This document shows positions 10,420 through 22,788 of a stretch of 64,000 bases of DNA, piece after piece (position 1 is the stretch's first letter; each line of letters starts with the position of its first letter). Position numbers and translations under genes: made by a program. Below the pieces are notes generated by a model that made no database searches, had not been told where the DNA came from, and worked only from the letters and a program-made list of their open reading frames with translations. Origin of the DNA: Takifugu bimaculatus (Eukaryota; Chordata; Actinopteri; Tetraodontiformes; Tetraodontidae); contig CP034994.1 in assembly GCA_004026145.2 (NCBI GenBank), positions 12,504,009 through 12,568,008 on the forward strand, given 5' to 3'.

Positions 10420-12956
10420 ACTGTTAGAACCCTAACACTGTGGTTCAGAAGAAAAGAGAAAAGAGTTGGTGGCCTCAAGTAAGAAATTTAGGGGCCTACG
10501 TTGTCTTCCGGTGTCCGAGGTGTGTAACTGAAGAAGCTTAAATCCCCTGGAGACCTGGAGGCCCTCCTGGAGAAAAACATTCTTAACATGAGTTATATCG
10601 CCTGAACCTGTTGTTTGGTAGAGTTCCCGTGTAGGGAGGTATCCCCATGGGAGCTACATCACCACCAGTTGGTCCACCGGGGCAATCGTCAATATCAGAC
10701 TTTTCGGCGCCAATCAGGTCAAGTTGTTTTGCCTCATTGTTTCCAGTCCAACACACTTAATTGTCACCCTGATGATTTAGAAAACATTTGTTCATTTCAA
10801 TATTTGATCATTTGTTTATGTCAAAGCTGATTTTACTTTGCCTTTTGCTTAATATCCAACCCTCAACAGATGAACAGACATGGCACAGTAATAAATCTGA
10901 ACTGAATTCCATTTAAGCAAAGTAAACGTTTCAGTTGTTTTAGTCTCTTTTATACCTGCATGACTGATGAGGAATTATCCTGTATCATTTGTGCATCTGT
11001 ACATGTTTTTATGTCAGATGAAATAGTACCACAACATCACCAAATCTCAAAATGGAACCATAATAACCTATAGCGCGTCACCACCCACAGACATAGTGGT
11101 GATAAGTAATAAAAGGTTTTAAGGAAATATGATGACACTATGCAAGAGAAACCAAATATTGAAGTTGAAAGTGGATAAAAATACTAGGACTCACTCATTT
11201 GATATGTTGTGCTGACACCAACCATTGGCAGATTTCATCAATAGTCATGAAAATCCTGCTTAGGAGACTAAAAAAAGTCTTTATTTTCAGATCTCTTAGG
11301 TGTTTCATAAATGTTTCCACCTCTTTGTATTAATTTATTATAAATCAGTTTGGTTGGGTTTCAGCTGTCCAGAGATTTAGATTTTGTATACGTGTTCAGT
11401 CAGATGTATGTCTAGCACTTCTGTGTAAGTTAACTCCAGAGTCCAGGATGCTCTGATTTTTCTGTCCTCTTTGGTCTCCAAAGCCTTCTGTGGCGGAGCT
11501 GAGTTCTAGTTGGACACTGAGAGTCAAGTTCAGATGTAGCAACTGGAAACTGAAAACTGGAGAAAGAAAAAAACACTTTCCATAAAATGACTATTGCTCC
11601 CAAACAGTAACTGTAAAATTCTGGGATTAAAACTCATTTCAGGCACATTGTGACTGCTTTATCTGAAATCTATTGTGGATTTAAATAAAAGGAAATGATT
11701 AAAATCTGTGTTGATATACCATTGAGAACCATACATGTATCCATTTTTATTGTTCTTATATGTATTGATAGCCAGTTAATCTGTCTGAAATATAAATATG
11801 CAATAATAAATGATTAAATACTGTAAGCATGTAACAACAATCATCAAACTCATTGATCATATAGGTTGTTTTGCTCGCCACAACTGGACTCATTTTCTTT
11901 TTTAAATCTAGATGTGTGATTGATATCTGACTAAAATGAGTAGATTTATTAGATCTCTGTGATAAATAGAATTGATTATTGATTGTGTAATAATTGTAAA
12001 GTTTTTTATTTTAAGTTTCTTGAAAGATTTCTCTCTATTCTTTAAAAACTATATTTAGAACAATTACTTTTTCTGTTGATTTGGCACCAATAAATGAATC
12101 CCCTTAAAGGATATTTTCAGCTTTGTTCGTTCTAATATGAACACTTCCATCCTGTATTTAAGTAATAACAGGCGGTATTTTATAAAGCAATTTGAAATAT
12201 GACATTACTTCATAAATTGAGACCATAACAGTCCAAAATAACAATTATAAAAAGTGTGACAGTTAAAAATACTCACTACATTTCACTGTGTGGCAATATG
12301 AATTTTCCACCTGCTCTGCTTATTTTTTCTTTGGCGTTTTGGTCATGACACCTCAATATAAACTTTAAAAACATCAGCCTTAAAATAGGGTTCTTATGTC
12401 TCGTGTGTCAGTTGACATCAGGCATTGAAAATGCGGCCGGAGATTAGGTGGTAATAAAATGTCAATAAACTGCGCTAGCAGCAAATGCGATGACACGCAA
12501 ACAAGAGAAACTGCAAGAAGATGTGACTTTAAAAAAATGAATTTAAATCCTGAGCTGAAGATTTTTGTACACATCAACAAAGAGGACTTATTCTTAAATG
12601 GATTTCTTCAACAAAAATCAAAGGTAGAAGACACTATGGGGACAAAAATGACACTAGATTGTCAAGTTTAATCAATCATACAGAATCCTGCAGAGTTCTC
12701 TCTTCAATTATAATCAGCAGTTGCTTCACACATCCGATACCAACAGATTCCACGGGTGAAAAGATAAAAAGGATGGTTTCTGTAGCTATAGAAAGCAAGA
12801 CAGACACTTGCAATGATTCTACCTGTCGCACCAACTGAAGTCTTCAGCATTACATAACTGAAACAGCTTCTGTCATGTATATACTATATTTCCATTGCAA
12901 CTGTGTGTGCGTGTGTGTATGTGTGTGTGTTGGTGAAGGAAGGCAGTCTGAGGACA
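10420..12956. other. Left arm interior without recognisable gene
   Basis: AT-rich sequence mirrored at 18087-20623. The longest frames are about 70 codons and show no recognisable domain. Nothing resembling a transposase, integrase or polymerase was found by eye. Confidence 0.5.
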
Positions 12957-15173
12957 TCAGTGGTGGCTCTCATTCCCTGATCTTCCTGCAGTTCTGTGGT
13001 CCCGCAGCCAGGTGGACAGACCCGCTTCAGTGAAGTTCACATTGCTCTCATTGAGTCGCCGCATGCAATACGTCTCATAATGGATGTTGTGTGTGACATC
13101 TTTCAGGTCCTGAAGATGCGACCTGCAGGAAGCACAAAGACGGTTCCCTTTTATTCCGACAATCCACTAATCAAGCGCTGCATGGCGGTTCAGCTTCAGG
13201 AGTTAACTAGGTATATAAAACAGCCAGTTTTTATTCTGAGAGTGTGGTTGTGCTTTCAGAATATGAAGGCAAGTTAAATTACTCAGGTAATTAACTAATC
13301 ACGGTAACATCTGGTTGCACATAACTGATGAATATTATTCCAACAGTATTTGATTACATTCAAACTCACCTTATTACCAGATCTCTCAGGTAGGCAAACT
13401 CACAATGTTCCACATTTTCAACTGGAAAAAAAGAAAATTCACAACAACATTAATAGAAAATGAAACATAAAAAAGCTGAAAAAACATATTTTTACACAGT
13501 AGAGCAGCATGATGTACACCTGCTTCTAAAGTGGGAGATAATATTATAAAGTAAGCTTGTTGTAGAAAACAAGTTCCATGTATGGTAACATGGTACACAA
13601 ATGTCGTACTACAGCCTCATACACTATCACCATCTTAATTTCTGAATTTAGTGAAAACCAAGGTGCAGAACATATAAACAGAAATTAATCACAAACACAA
13701 ACTCTTTAATTACAAAATCTGAATTTGAAAATATGAAGTTAAATGTCTGGGTTAAGGTTTTGGATCGGCTTATGTTTAAATTTTCACCAGATAGGATAAG
13801 ACATCATTTACATAATGTATTTAAAAAGCCCCTAACCCTAACTAAGTGCCTAATCCTATCTCTAATCTAAACCCAATTCTAAGATACAAAGCCTTACTTT
13901 GCCAGTGAAATATATGTTCTGGTGCCCATGTAAATGGTACCCACACAAACTTTTCAACACTCCAGATAAAAAGTGGAGACCATAACAAGCTACATAAACA
14001 TCTGGCTCTGCACTATTAAATTTCAATAGTTCGCAGGGTGAAATGTAACAGTAAAAATGTAATGCAGTTCATGCATGACCTATAGCCCAGCAACAGGCAT
14101 AAAGACTAAATATGGCAGTCATTCAGTTTCTAAGGTATTTTCCACATCCTTTTTATGAATAATACTGACAGGATGAGATATATTATATACGAGGACACAG
14201 GCTTGCCATCTACAAAAAGCCTGCTTGTTACCTATTGAAGCATCTTTTTACATCAAAGCTAACTTTGCCTTGAAACAAACAAACAAACAAACAAATAAAT
14301 AAATAGCATATAAGTTCTTATTAGTATGGGAAAGTAAGGGCTGTACATTAAGCTCAGTTGGTAATAAATGATATGACCATTTAGATTGATTTATAAATAT
14401 GGCCTAACAAATAGCTCAGGGTCTCTGCCTGCACCTTGGGAAAACCTCTGATGAACACCCTGGGACAGACACCGAGGGGTTGCAGAACTTTGTGTGTGTA
14501 ACCACCACTCATCTGTGTGACGGGTTTGCTGGCTCCAGCATGCATTTCAGTAAAACAACTTTATAGCAGGATTTTTTACAGAAGCTTTTATTGAAATTCA
14601 ACCCTTTAAATGTACAAAACTTTTGCCTGAAGAGAGCAGGTCTGTAAGGTCATAAATTTCTGAACGAAGAAGCTGCCATCCTCAACCAACTATATATAAC
14701 CAACATTCTAGAAACCTAATTAAAGTCATTTGTGTGTATTTTTTGAGGTTTTCCTTTCAAAAAAAAGTCAGGCTTAGACACCAAAAATAAAATAAGTTAT
14801 ATTAAAATGGGAACTTTTCGTTCCCGTTACACAATTAAACGGCAAAAGTTCCATGTGGGACAGTAGCTCTAAAAAAGTACATGTGAAGTTGATCTCAATA
14901 TCATTATTGACAGTTGTGGACAACCACGACGCTGCATCATAATTACATTTAACTTGATTATCGCCATCCCATAGCAGCATATGCATGTCAGTTATCCTAA
15001 ACCTGCAGTGTGTCCATTCAGTGTGTTTGTGCGTGGGGACCAACCGTGGCTGATTTTCTGCAGTTTTACTGTTTTGGAGATCTTGGCTTCGTACTCAGGT
15101 GAGCAAGATTTCCTGCTGACTTTGGACTTGAACAGAGTGTTTACCAGAGTGGACTTTCCCAGCCCACTTTGAC
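12957..15173 (-). pseudogene. Septin-like gene fragment, left arm (three exons)
   Basis: This is the mirror of the right-arm fragment. The P-loop exon is at about 15045-15173, the second exon at about 13370-13421, and the terminal exon at about 12957-13122 with stop at 12957-12959. Septins are filament-forming GTPases. The exon sequences resemble the septin 3/9/12 subgroup (GQSGLGKSTLVNTLFKS, HCEFAYLRDLVIR, THNIHYETY). The exons for the G3 (DTPG) and G4 (AKAD) motifs are absent from the 1.6 kb between the first and second exon, and the 5' exons are cut off by the palindrome centre. It is therefore a captured, non-functional piece. Transcription would run outward from the centre. Confidence 0.7.
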
Positions 15174-15511
15174 CTGGAAATATAAAAAACAAGTCTTAGT
15201 AATTACACAAACTATTTACATATTTTTAATTTTATTCTTGCTAACCAAAAACAAACGTGCACTGTTAAAATGTTTAAAAAAAATAGTCACATAGGAAAAA
15301 CAGGTGAATATATTGTTGTATCTAATCAGATATAAATGACTGCACTTCAGAGGCAAAATAAAAGTAAAATAAAATGTGCAAATGTCCTTGATACTAAATC
15401 AGTGGTGCTAACTTCAGCTCTATTGTTTAATCACTAAAAAATGTGTACAGGATGATCTATTAAACAACTGCGAGGTGACTTCCGCACCAAATAACTAAGC
15501 AAAACTTCTCC

Positions 15512-15528
15512 AGCCATGTGAATGAAAA
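15512..15528. other. Unpaired 17-bp centre of the palindrome
   Basis: Left-arm sequence ending ...AACTTCTCC meets its complement GGAGAAGTT... at 15529. The 17 bases between do not pair. If real, it would be the loop of a hairpin with a 5.5-kb stem. Confidence 0.85.
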
Positions 15529-15866
15529 GGAGAAGTTTTGCTTAGTTATTTGGTGCGGAAGTCACCTCGCAGTTGTTTAATAGATCATCCTGTACACATT
15601 TTTTAGTGATTAAACAATAGAGCTGAAGTTAGCACCACTGATTTAGTATCAAGGACATTTGCACATTTTATTTTACTTTTATTTTGCCTCTGAAGTGCAG
15701 TCATTTATATCTGATTAGATACAACAATATATTCACCTGTTTTTCCTATGTGACTATTTTTTTTAAACATTTTAACAGTGCACGTTTGTTTTTGGTTAGC
15801 AAGAATAAAATTAAAAATATGTAAATAGTTTGTGTAATTACTAAGACTTGTTTTTTATATTTCCAG

Positions 15867-18086
15867 GTCAAAGTGGGCTGGGAAAGTCCACTCTGGTAAA
15901 CACTCTGTTCAAGTCCAAAGTCAGCAGGAAATCTTGCTCACCTGAGTACGAAGCCAAGATCTCCAAAACAGTAAAACTGCAGAAAATCAGCCACGGTTGG
16001 TCCCCACGCACAAACACACTGAATGGACACACTGCAGGTTTAGGATAACTGACATGCATATGCTGCTATGGGATGGCGATAATCAAGTTAAATGTAATTA
16101 TGATGCAGCGTCGTGGTTGTCCACAACTGTCAATAATGATATTGAGATCAACTTCACATGTACTTTTTTAGAGCTACTGTCCACATGGAACTTTTGCCGT
16201 TTAATTGTGTAACGGGAACGAAAAGTTCCCATTTTAATATAACTTATTTTATTTTTGGTGTCTAAGCCTGACTTTTTTTTGAAAGGAAAACCTCAAAAAA
16301 TACACACAAATGACTTTAATTAGGTTTCTAGAATGTTGGTTATATATAGTTGGTTGAGGATGGCAGCTTCTTCGTTCAGAAATTTATGACCTTACAGACC
16401 TGCTCTCTTCAGGCAAAAGTTTTGTACATTTAAAGGGTTGAATTTCAATAAAAGCTTCTGTAAAAAATCCTGCTATAAAGTTGTTTTACTGAAATGCATG
16501 CTGGAGCCAGCAAACCCGTCACACAGATGAGTGGTGGTTACACACACAAAGTTCTGCAACCCCTCGGTGTCTGTCCCAGGGTGTTCATCAGAGGTTTTCC
16601 CAAGGTGCAGGCAGAGACCCTGAGCTATTTGTTAGGCCATATTTATAAATCAATCTAAATGGTCATATCATTTATTACCAACTGAGCTTAATGTACAGCC
16701 CTTACTTTCCCATACTAATAAGAACTTATATGCTATTTATTTATTTGTTTGTTTGTTTGTTTGTTTGTTTCAAGGCAAAGTTAGCTTTGATGTAAAAAGA
16801 TGCTTCAATAGGTAACAAGCAGGCTTTTTGTAGATGGCAAGCCTGTGTCCTCGTATATAATATATCTCATCCTGTCAGTATTATTCATAAAAAGGATGTG
16901 GAAAATACCTTAGAAACTGAATGACTGCCATATTTAGTCTTTATGCCTGTTGCTGGGCTATAGGTCATGCATGAACTGCATTACATTTTTACTGTTACAT
17001 TTCACCCTGCGAACTATTGAAATTTAATAGTGCAGAGCCAGATGTTTATGTAGCTTGTTATGGTCTCCACTTTTTATCTGGAGTGTTGAAAAGTTTGTGT
17101 GGGTACCATTTACATGGGCACCAGAACATATATTTCACTGGCAAAGTAAGGCTTTGTATCTTAGAATTGGGTTTAGATTAGAGATAGGATTAGGCACTTA
17201 GTTAGGGTTAGGGGCTTTTTAAATACATTATGTAAATGATGTCTTATCCTATCTGGTGAAAATTTAAACATAAGCCGATCCAAAACCTTAACCCAGACAT
17301 TTAACTTCATATTTTCAAATTCAGATTTTGTAATTAAAGAGTTTGTGTTTGTGATTAATTTCTGTTTATATGTTCTGCACCTTGGTTTTCACTAAATTCA
17401 GAAATTAAGATGGTGATAGTGTATGAGGCTGTAGTACGACATTTGTGTACCATGTTACCATACATGGAACTTGTTTTCTACAACAAGCTTACTTTATAAT
17501 ATTATCTCCCACTTTAGAAGCAGGTGTACATCATGCTGCTCTACTGTGTAAAAATATGTTTTTTCAGCTTTTTTATGTTTCATTTTCTATTAATGTTGTT
17601 GTGAATTTTCTTTTTTTCCAGTTGAAAATGTGGAACATTGTGAGTTTGCCTACCTGAGAGATCTGGTAATAAGGTGAGTTTGAATGTAATCAAATACTGT
17701 TGGAATAATATTCATCAGTTATGTGCAACCAGATGTTACCGTGATTAGTTAATTACCTGAGTAATTTAACTTGCCTTCATATTCTGAAAGCACAACCACA
17801 CTCTCAGAATAAAAACTGGCTGTTTTATATACCTAGTTAACTCCTGAAGCTGAACCGCCATGCAGCGCTTGATTAGTGGATTGTCGGAATAAAAGGGAAC
17901 CGTCTTTGTGCTTCCTGCAGGTCGCATCTTCAGGACCTGAAAGATGTCACACACAACATCCATTATGAGACGTATTGCATGCGGCGACTCAATGAGAGCA
18001 ATGTGAACTTCACTGAAGCGGGTCTGTCCACCTGGCTGCGGGACCACAGAACTGCAGGAAGATCAGGGAATGAGAGCCACCACTGA
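15867..18086 (+). pseudogene. Septin-like gene fragment, right arm (three exons)
   Basis: Exon 15867-15995 follows TTCCAG and encodes the GTPase P-loop GQSGLGKSTLVNTLF followed by SKVSRKS. Exon 17622-17673 encodes ENVEHCEFAYLRDLVIR and is followed by GTGAGT. Exon 17921-18086 encodes SHLQDLKDVTHNIHYETY and ends at TGA 18084-18086 with a short tail finishing SGNESHH. Splice phases are compatible. A septin needs about 300 residues of GTPase domain, and the switch II, G4 and septin-unique middle exons are not in the 1.6-kb gap. The subgroup is closest by eye to septin 3/12, but the C-terminal tail is unlike those I know. Introns are retained, so it was captured as genomic DNA and not through a reverse-transcribed mRNA. 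Confidence 0.75.
16740..16770. repeat. (GTTT)n tract in the right arm
   Basis: Short (TTTA)n/(GTTT)n microsatellite, mirrored as (AAAC)n/(AAAT)n at about 14275-14305. Confidence 0.7.
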
Positions 18087-20623
18087 TGTCCTCAGACTGC
18101 CTTCCTTCACCAACACACACACATACACACACGCACACACAGTTGCAATGGAAATATAGTATATACATGACAGAAGCTGTTTCAGTTATGTAATGCTGAA
18201 GACTTCAGTTGGTGCGACAGGTAGAATCATTGCAAGTGTCTGTCTTGCTTTCTATAGCTACAGAAACCATCCTTTTTATCTTTTCACCCGTGGAATCTGT
18301 TGGTATCGGATGTGTGAAGCAACAGCTGATTATAATTGAAGAGAGAACTCTGCAGGATTCTGTATGATTGATTAAACTTGACAATCTAGTGTCATTTTTG
18401 TCCCCATAGTGTCTTCTACCTTTGATTTTTGTTGAAGAAATCCATTTAAGAATAAGTCCTCTTTGTTGATGTGTACAAAAATCTTCAGCTCAGGATTTAA
18501 ATTCATTTTTTTAAAGTCACATCTTCTTGCAGTTTCTCTTGTTTGCGTGTCATCGCATTTGCTGCTAGCGCAGTTTATTGACATTTTATTACCACCTAAT
18601 CTCCGGCCGCATTTTCAATGCCTGATGTCAACTGACACACGAGACATAAGAACCCTATTTTAAGGCTGATGTTTTTAAAGTTTATATTGAGGTGTCATGA
18701 CCAAAACGCCAAAGAAAAAATAAGCAGAGCAGGTGGAAAATTCATATTGCCACACAGTGAAATGTAGTGAGTATTTTTAACTGTCACACTTTTTATAATT
18801 GTTATTTTGGACTGTTATGGTCTCAATTTATGAAGTAATGTCATATTTCAAATTGCTTTATAAAATACCGCCTGTTATTACTTAAATACAGGATGGAAGT
18901 GTTCATATTAGAACGAACAAAGCTGAAAATATCCTTTAAGGGGATTCATTTATTGGTGCCAAATCAACAGAAAAAGTAATTGTTCTAAATATAGTTTTTA
19001 AAGAATAGAGAGAAATCTTTCAAGAAACTTAAAATAAAAAACTTTACAATTATTACACAATCAATAATCAATTCTATTTATCACAGAGATCTAATAAATC
19101 TACTCATTTTAGTCAGATATCAATCACACATCTAGATTTAAAAAAGAAAATGAGTCCAGTTGTGGCGAGCAAAACAACCTATATGATCAATGAGTTTGAT
19201 GATTGTTGTTACATGCTTACAGTATTTAATCATTTATTATTGCATATTTATATTTCAGACAGATTAACTGGCTATCAATACATATAAGAACAATAAAAAT
19301 GGATACATGTATGGTTCTCAATGGTATATCAACACAGATTTTAATCATTTCCTTTTATTTAAATCCACAATAGATTTCAGATAAAGCAGTCACAATGTGC
19401 CTGAAATGAGTTTTAATCCCAGAATTTTACAGTTACTGTTTGGGAGCAATAGTCATTTTATGGAAAGTGTTTTTTTCTTTCTCCAGTTTTCAGTTTCCAG
19501 TTGCTACATCTGAACTTGACTCTCAGTGTCCAACTAGAACTCAGCTCCGCCACAGAAGGCTTTGGAGACCAAAGAGGACAGAAAAATCAGAGCATCCTGG
19601 ACTCTGGAGTTAACTTACACAGAAGTGCTAGACATACATCTGACTGAACACGTATACAAAATCTAAATCTCTGGACAGCTGAAACCCAACCAAACTGATT
19701 TATAATAAATTAATACAAAGAGGTGGAAACATTTATGAAACACCTAAGAGATCTGAAAATAAAGACTTTTTTTAGTCTCCTAAGCAGGATTTTCATGACT
19801 ATTGATGAAATCTGCCAATGGTTGGTGTCAGCACAACATATCAAATGAGTGAGTCCTAGTATTTTTATCCACTTTCAACTTCAATATTTGGTTTCTCTTG
19901 CATAGTGTCATCATATTTCCTTAAAACCTTTTATTACTTATCACCACTATGTCTGTGGGTGGTGACGCGCTATAGGTTATTATGGTTCCATTTTGAGATT
20001 TGGTGATGTTGTGGTACTATTTCATCTGACATAAAAACATGTACAGATGCACAAATGATACAGGATAATTCCTCATCAGTCATGCAGGTATAAAAGAGAC
20101 TAAAACAACTGAAACGTTTACTTTGCTTAAATGGAATTCAGTTCAGATTTATTACTGTGCCATGTCTGTTCATCTGTTGAGGGTTGGATATTAAGCAAAA
20201 GGCAAAGTAAAATCAGCTTTGACATAAACAAATGATCAAATATTGAAATGAACAAATGTTTTCTAAATCATCAGGGTGACAATTAAGTGTGTTGGACTGG
20301 AAACAATGAGGCAAAACAACTTGACCTGATTGGCGCCGAAAAGTCTGATATTGACGATTGCCCCGGTGGACCAACTGGTGGTGATGTAGCTCCCATGGGG
20401 ATACCTCCCTACACGGGAACTCTACCAAACAACAGGTTCAGGCGATATAACTCATGTTAAGAATGTTTTTCTCCAGGAGGGCCTCCAGGTCTCCAGGGGA
20501 TTTAAGCTTCTTCAGTTACACACCTCGGACACCGGAAGACAACGTAGGCCCCTAAATTTCTTACTTGAGGCCACCAACTCTTTTCTCTTTTCTTCTGAAC
20601 CACAGTGTTAGGGTTCTAACAGT
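18087..20623. other. Right arm interior without recognisable gene
   Basis: Mirror image of 10420-12956. It has an imperfect (CA)n tract near 18113-18140 but no domain-bearing frame. Confidence 0.5.
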
Positions 20624-20860
20624 CTAACTTTCTCCAATAGTTTTCTCTTCTCTAGTTTTCACAACTGTTTCACAAAATGTTTGTTCTGTGGAAGGTTTCT
20701 GTTCTGTGTTGTTTCTTTCTTCACAGCCTTCTTCAGTCACACACACCATTCTCGGTTTGATCAGTTTCAACACACCCCAGTCATTGGAAGACATCGTAGC
20801 CGACAACATAGGCCCCTCACTGGAAGATTCTTCCCGCTGATAGAGAATCAGCTCCCCCAT
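20624..20860 (-). CDS. Mirror copy of the small palindrome ORF
   Basis: Same 78-residue frame as 10183-10419, read on the minus strand of the right arm. The arms differ just upstream: the G/C run is longer here and there is a T/C change. Function unknown, coding status doubtful. Confidence 0.2.
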   Translation of the reverse strand: MGELILYQREESSSEGPMLSATMSSNDWGVLKLIKPRMVCVTEEGCEERNNTEQKPSTEQTFCETVVKTREEKTIGES

Positions 20861-21038
20861 CTTGTAACGGGGGGGGGGGGAATCCACCCTCCTCCCTTTT
20901 TAACTGTTTCCCTTTTTAAAAAAAAGGCGGGAAGGAGAAAGGCGGGAAAGGGAGGTGGGGGGGGGGGGAACAGGTGTGGGCGGGTTCAGGGAAAGGTCAA
21001 CCTGTCACTTTGACAAGAAGTACCCCATTTCTCTCTCT

Positions 21039-21471
21039 GACAACGTTTTGGTCTTCCTGGACTGTGCAGTAAACAATAAAGCTGACAGAAGCCTGAACAT
21101 TGAAGTGTTCAAAAAGAGCAAGGAGCAGTATCTTTTGACCCCCGTGACACTCTACAACACAAGCTATATGTTATACAACTCCTGAACTCCCGGACACAGA
21201 TGGTACCTTCGATGGTTGAGGGGAAGGAGAAGGAAAAGTACATCAGGGAATCTTTGAAAATGTGTGGTTATCCTGGTTGGGCCTTTCTAAAATCCACAAA
21301 GAACAAAAAAAAAAAAAAACTAGAGAGAGATAAACAGAGATACAGCACTACATAGCAGGTACATCAGAAAATCTCAACATCCCCTTTTATCTTAAACCTG
21401 GAAACACAGACAGAGACTGGTCCACCTTGAGGACAAAACTTCCAGGCATAAACAACATAACGTGATTTTGA
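21039..21471 (+). mobile_element. Penelope-like relic, continuation after the palindrome
   Basis: Starts with the second GACAAC (21039-21044) and resumes the frame left at 10005: VFLDCAV, NKADRSLNIEVFKKS, QYLLTPVTLYN. It then continues in another frame through the segment that reads GKEKEKY...CGYPGWAFLKS in the 36-kb copy. These are the region between RT and the GIY-YIG endonuclease of fish Penelope-like elements. The relic is cut at about 21471, where a truncated hAT element begins. The copy beside SAMHD1-D continues uninterrupted past 58990. Confidence 0.65.
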
Positions 21472-22158
21472 CTGTTTCGCTTCGTGCTTCATTGCTTCAA
21501 AATGTTTTGAAGCCTTTCATTGGCTCATGGCGTTTCAATACATTCTGATCCAATGACAGCTGGACAGGTGTGACAGATTTGAATGATTTGATGGCATACC
21601 AGCTATATAAGATGCATTATATTTCAAAATTGTTGAGTTGTGAGGAGATAGAGATTTGGACAGTGAGTATTTGGGCAAGTTTCATGGCGAGCACCACCAA
21701 TAAGCGACATTCTAGAGTTTGTGAGGACAAATAAACTTTTCTGCTTCTGTGAATAATCACATCAAACGTATGACAAACCATTATCTTTAAAAGGCCTTTA
21801 AAGTGTTCAACAAACCCTTAACCAACACTGAACCCTTAATATAATTTGCATTTATTCTTTGGGTTAATCTTGAATGTGTTTTAGAGTAAGGGGGAGAGTA
21901 TCTACTATGTTTTATTGTAATGACAATATAATCATTATTTGGTATGAATGAACAAAACACCTGGATGAGCACACAATGAGCTTGTATTGGTGTCATGGGA
22001 TTGAAACAGTGCCAGTGCTTCAGTCGTGCTCTTTAGAGGTTGCTATGGCTTCAGTTGTCCACCAGATGACATCATCACTGAAGTCTTGAAGCTTTGAATC
22101 TTGTTGACACAATTGTTAAAAAAGCCTCAGTCCTTCATGAGGCTTCACTTGCCCACCA
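21472..22158 (+). mobile_element. 5'-truncated hAT-type non-autonomous element
   Basis: Matches 39073-39875 but lacks the left terminus. Its right end CCCACCACTA followed by GCCAAAC is intact and identical in context. The left edge is joined directly to the Penelope relic, so a deletion or recombination removed the left inverted repeat together with the LTR sequence that precedes the 38.9-kb copy. Confidence 0.6.
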
Positions 22159-22382
22159 CTAGCCAAACCCACCAACATGCGATAAGAGAACCCGAACAAA
22201 CACCCTCCACACGACGAAGGAAGACGAACAAACACCCTGGCACTGACAGGCAGGCACCTGCTTAAATAGGCGGCAGATGTAAATTGCCCACAGGTGCGCC
22301 TGCCTGCAGTGCAAGCTGCCACCAATTGTGCTCCACACCACCCCCTGCAGGACAAAGCCAGACACAACCCCGAACCCCAACA
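22159..22382 (-). mobile_element. LTR-like fragment (5' part, minus orientation)
   Basis: Same sequence as 39876-40101. Read on the minus strand it begins TGTTGGGGTTC and contains a TATA-like CTATTTAAG. In the second copy the unit continues to a TG...CA-bounded end. Only the 5' portion is left here. Confidence 0.4.
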
Positions 22383-22780
22383 GTTTGTGCTGTGGTGAGC
22401 TGGTTAATTATAAATAAACACAATTATGGATCTTTAAGCAGTACTTACTCTCTAAAAAAAAACCTTTTGCTCGAAAGATTAAGATTACACCAGTTAGATT
22501 ATTTCCTATTGCTGAGATTCCACTGGAAAAACCAGCATTAGCCTTTGCACCTCAGCAGGATTGGACAAAAAGAATGAGGGAAAGGGCTTCATGAAAATTA
22601 AAATTTGTGCGTAAAGCGAGTGAGCACCTGTGTTGGATTGCGGGCTGAGGCTTGCACCACCCCACCAAAAACAACACCTTCATTTTTTTTCCCAACCTGC
22701 CTGTTCAGCCGTGTAAGGTAGCATCAGGAAAAACAGGTGAGGTTTTCCAAGTTAGACGTCCTTCTGTAATGCAGCCTGAC
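22383..22780. other. Flank between LTR fragment and Tx1 relic, no gene seen
   Basis: Matches 40102-40300 and 40810-41000, where a solo LTR has been inserted. Non-coding. Confidence 0.4.
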
Positions 22781-22788
22781 CTTGGTCA

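Larger units (their letters stand above)
10006..21038. mobile_element. 11-kb palindromic insertion with ~5.5-kb inverted arms carrying septin exons
   Basis: The left arm is 10006-15511 and the right arm 15529-21038, with a 17-bp unpaired centre. Paired coordinates sum to 31040 near the centre and 31044 at the ends, so only a few bases of indel separate the arms over 5.5 kb. Termini are AGAGAGAGAAATGGGG and its exact complement. A 6-bp direct repeat flanks the unit, and the matching site at 58561-58580 lacks it. These are properties of a transposed unit. A 6-bp duplication and AG...CT ends are recalled as features of Maverick/Polinton elements, but no polymerase, integrase or capsid gene is visible. 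The family therefore stays open. The septin fragment is captured host sequence. The centre could hide sequence lost in assembly. Confidence 0.75.

Noticed and set aside
13386..13598. 70-residue frame spanning a septin exon (and its mirror at 17445-17657)
   Set aside because: It runs mostly through intron in a frame different from the septin exon.
10006..21038. Palindrome as a simple hairpin-read or fold-back assembly artefact
   Set aside because: A fold-back read would give inverted copies of the left flank beyond the right arm. Here the right flank is the true continuation of the Penelope relic, both ends carry the same 6-bp repeat, and the arms differ by substitutions. Loss of unique sequence at the centre is still possible.
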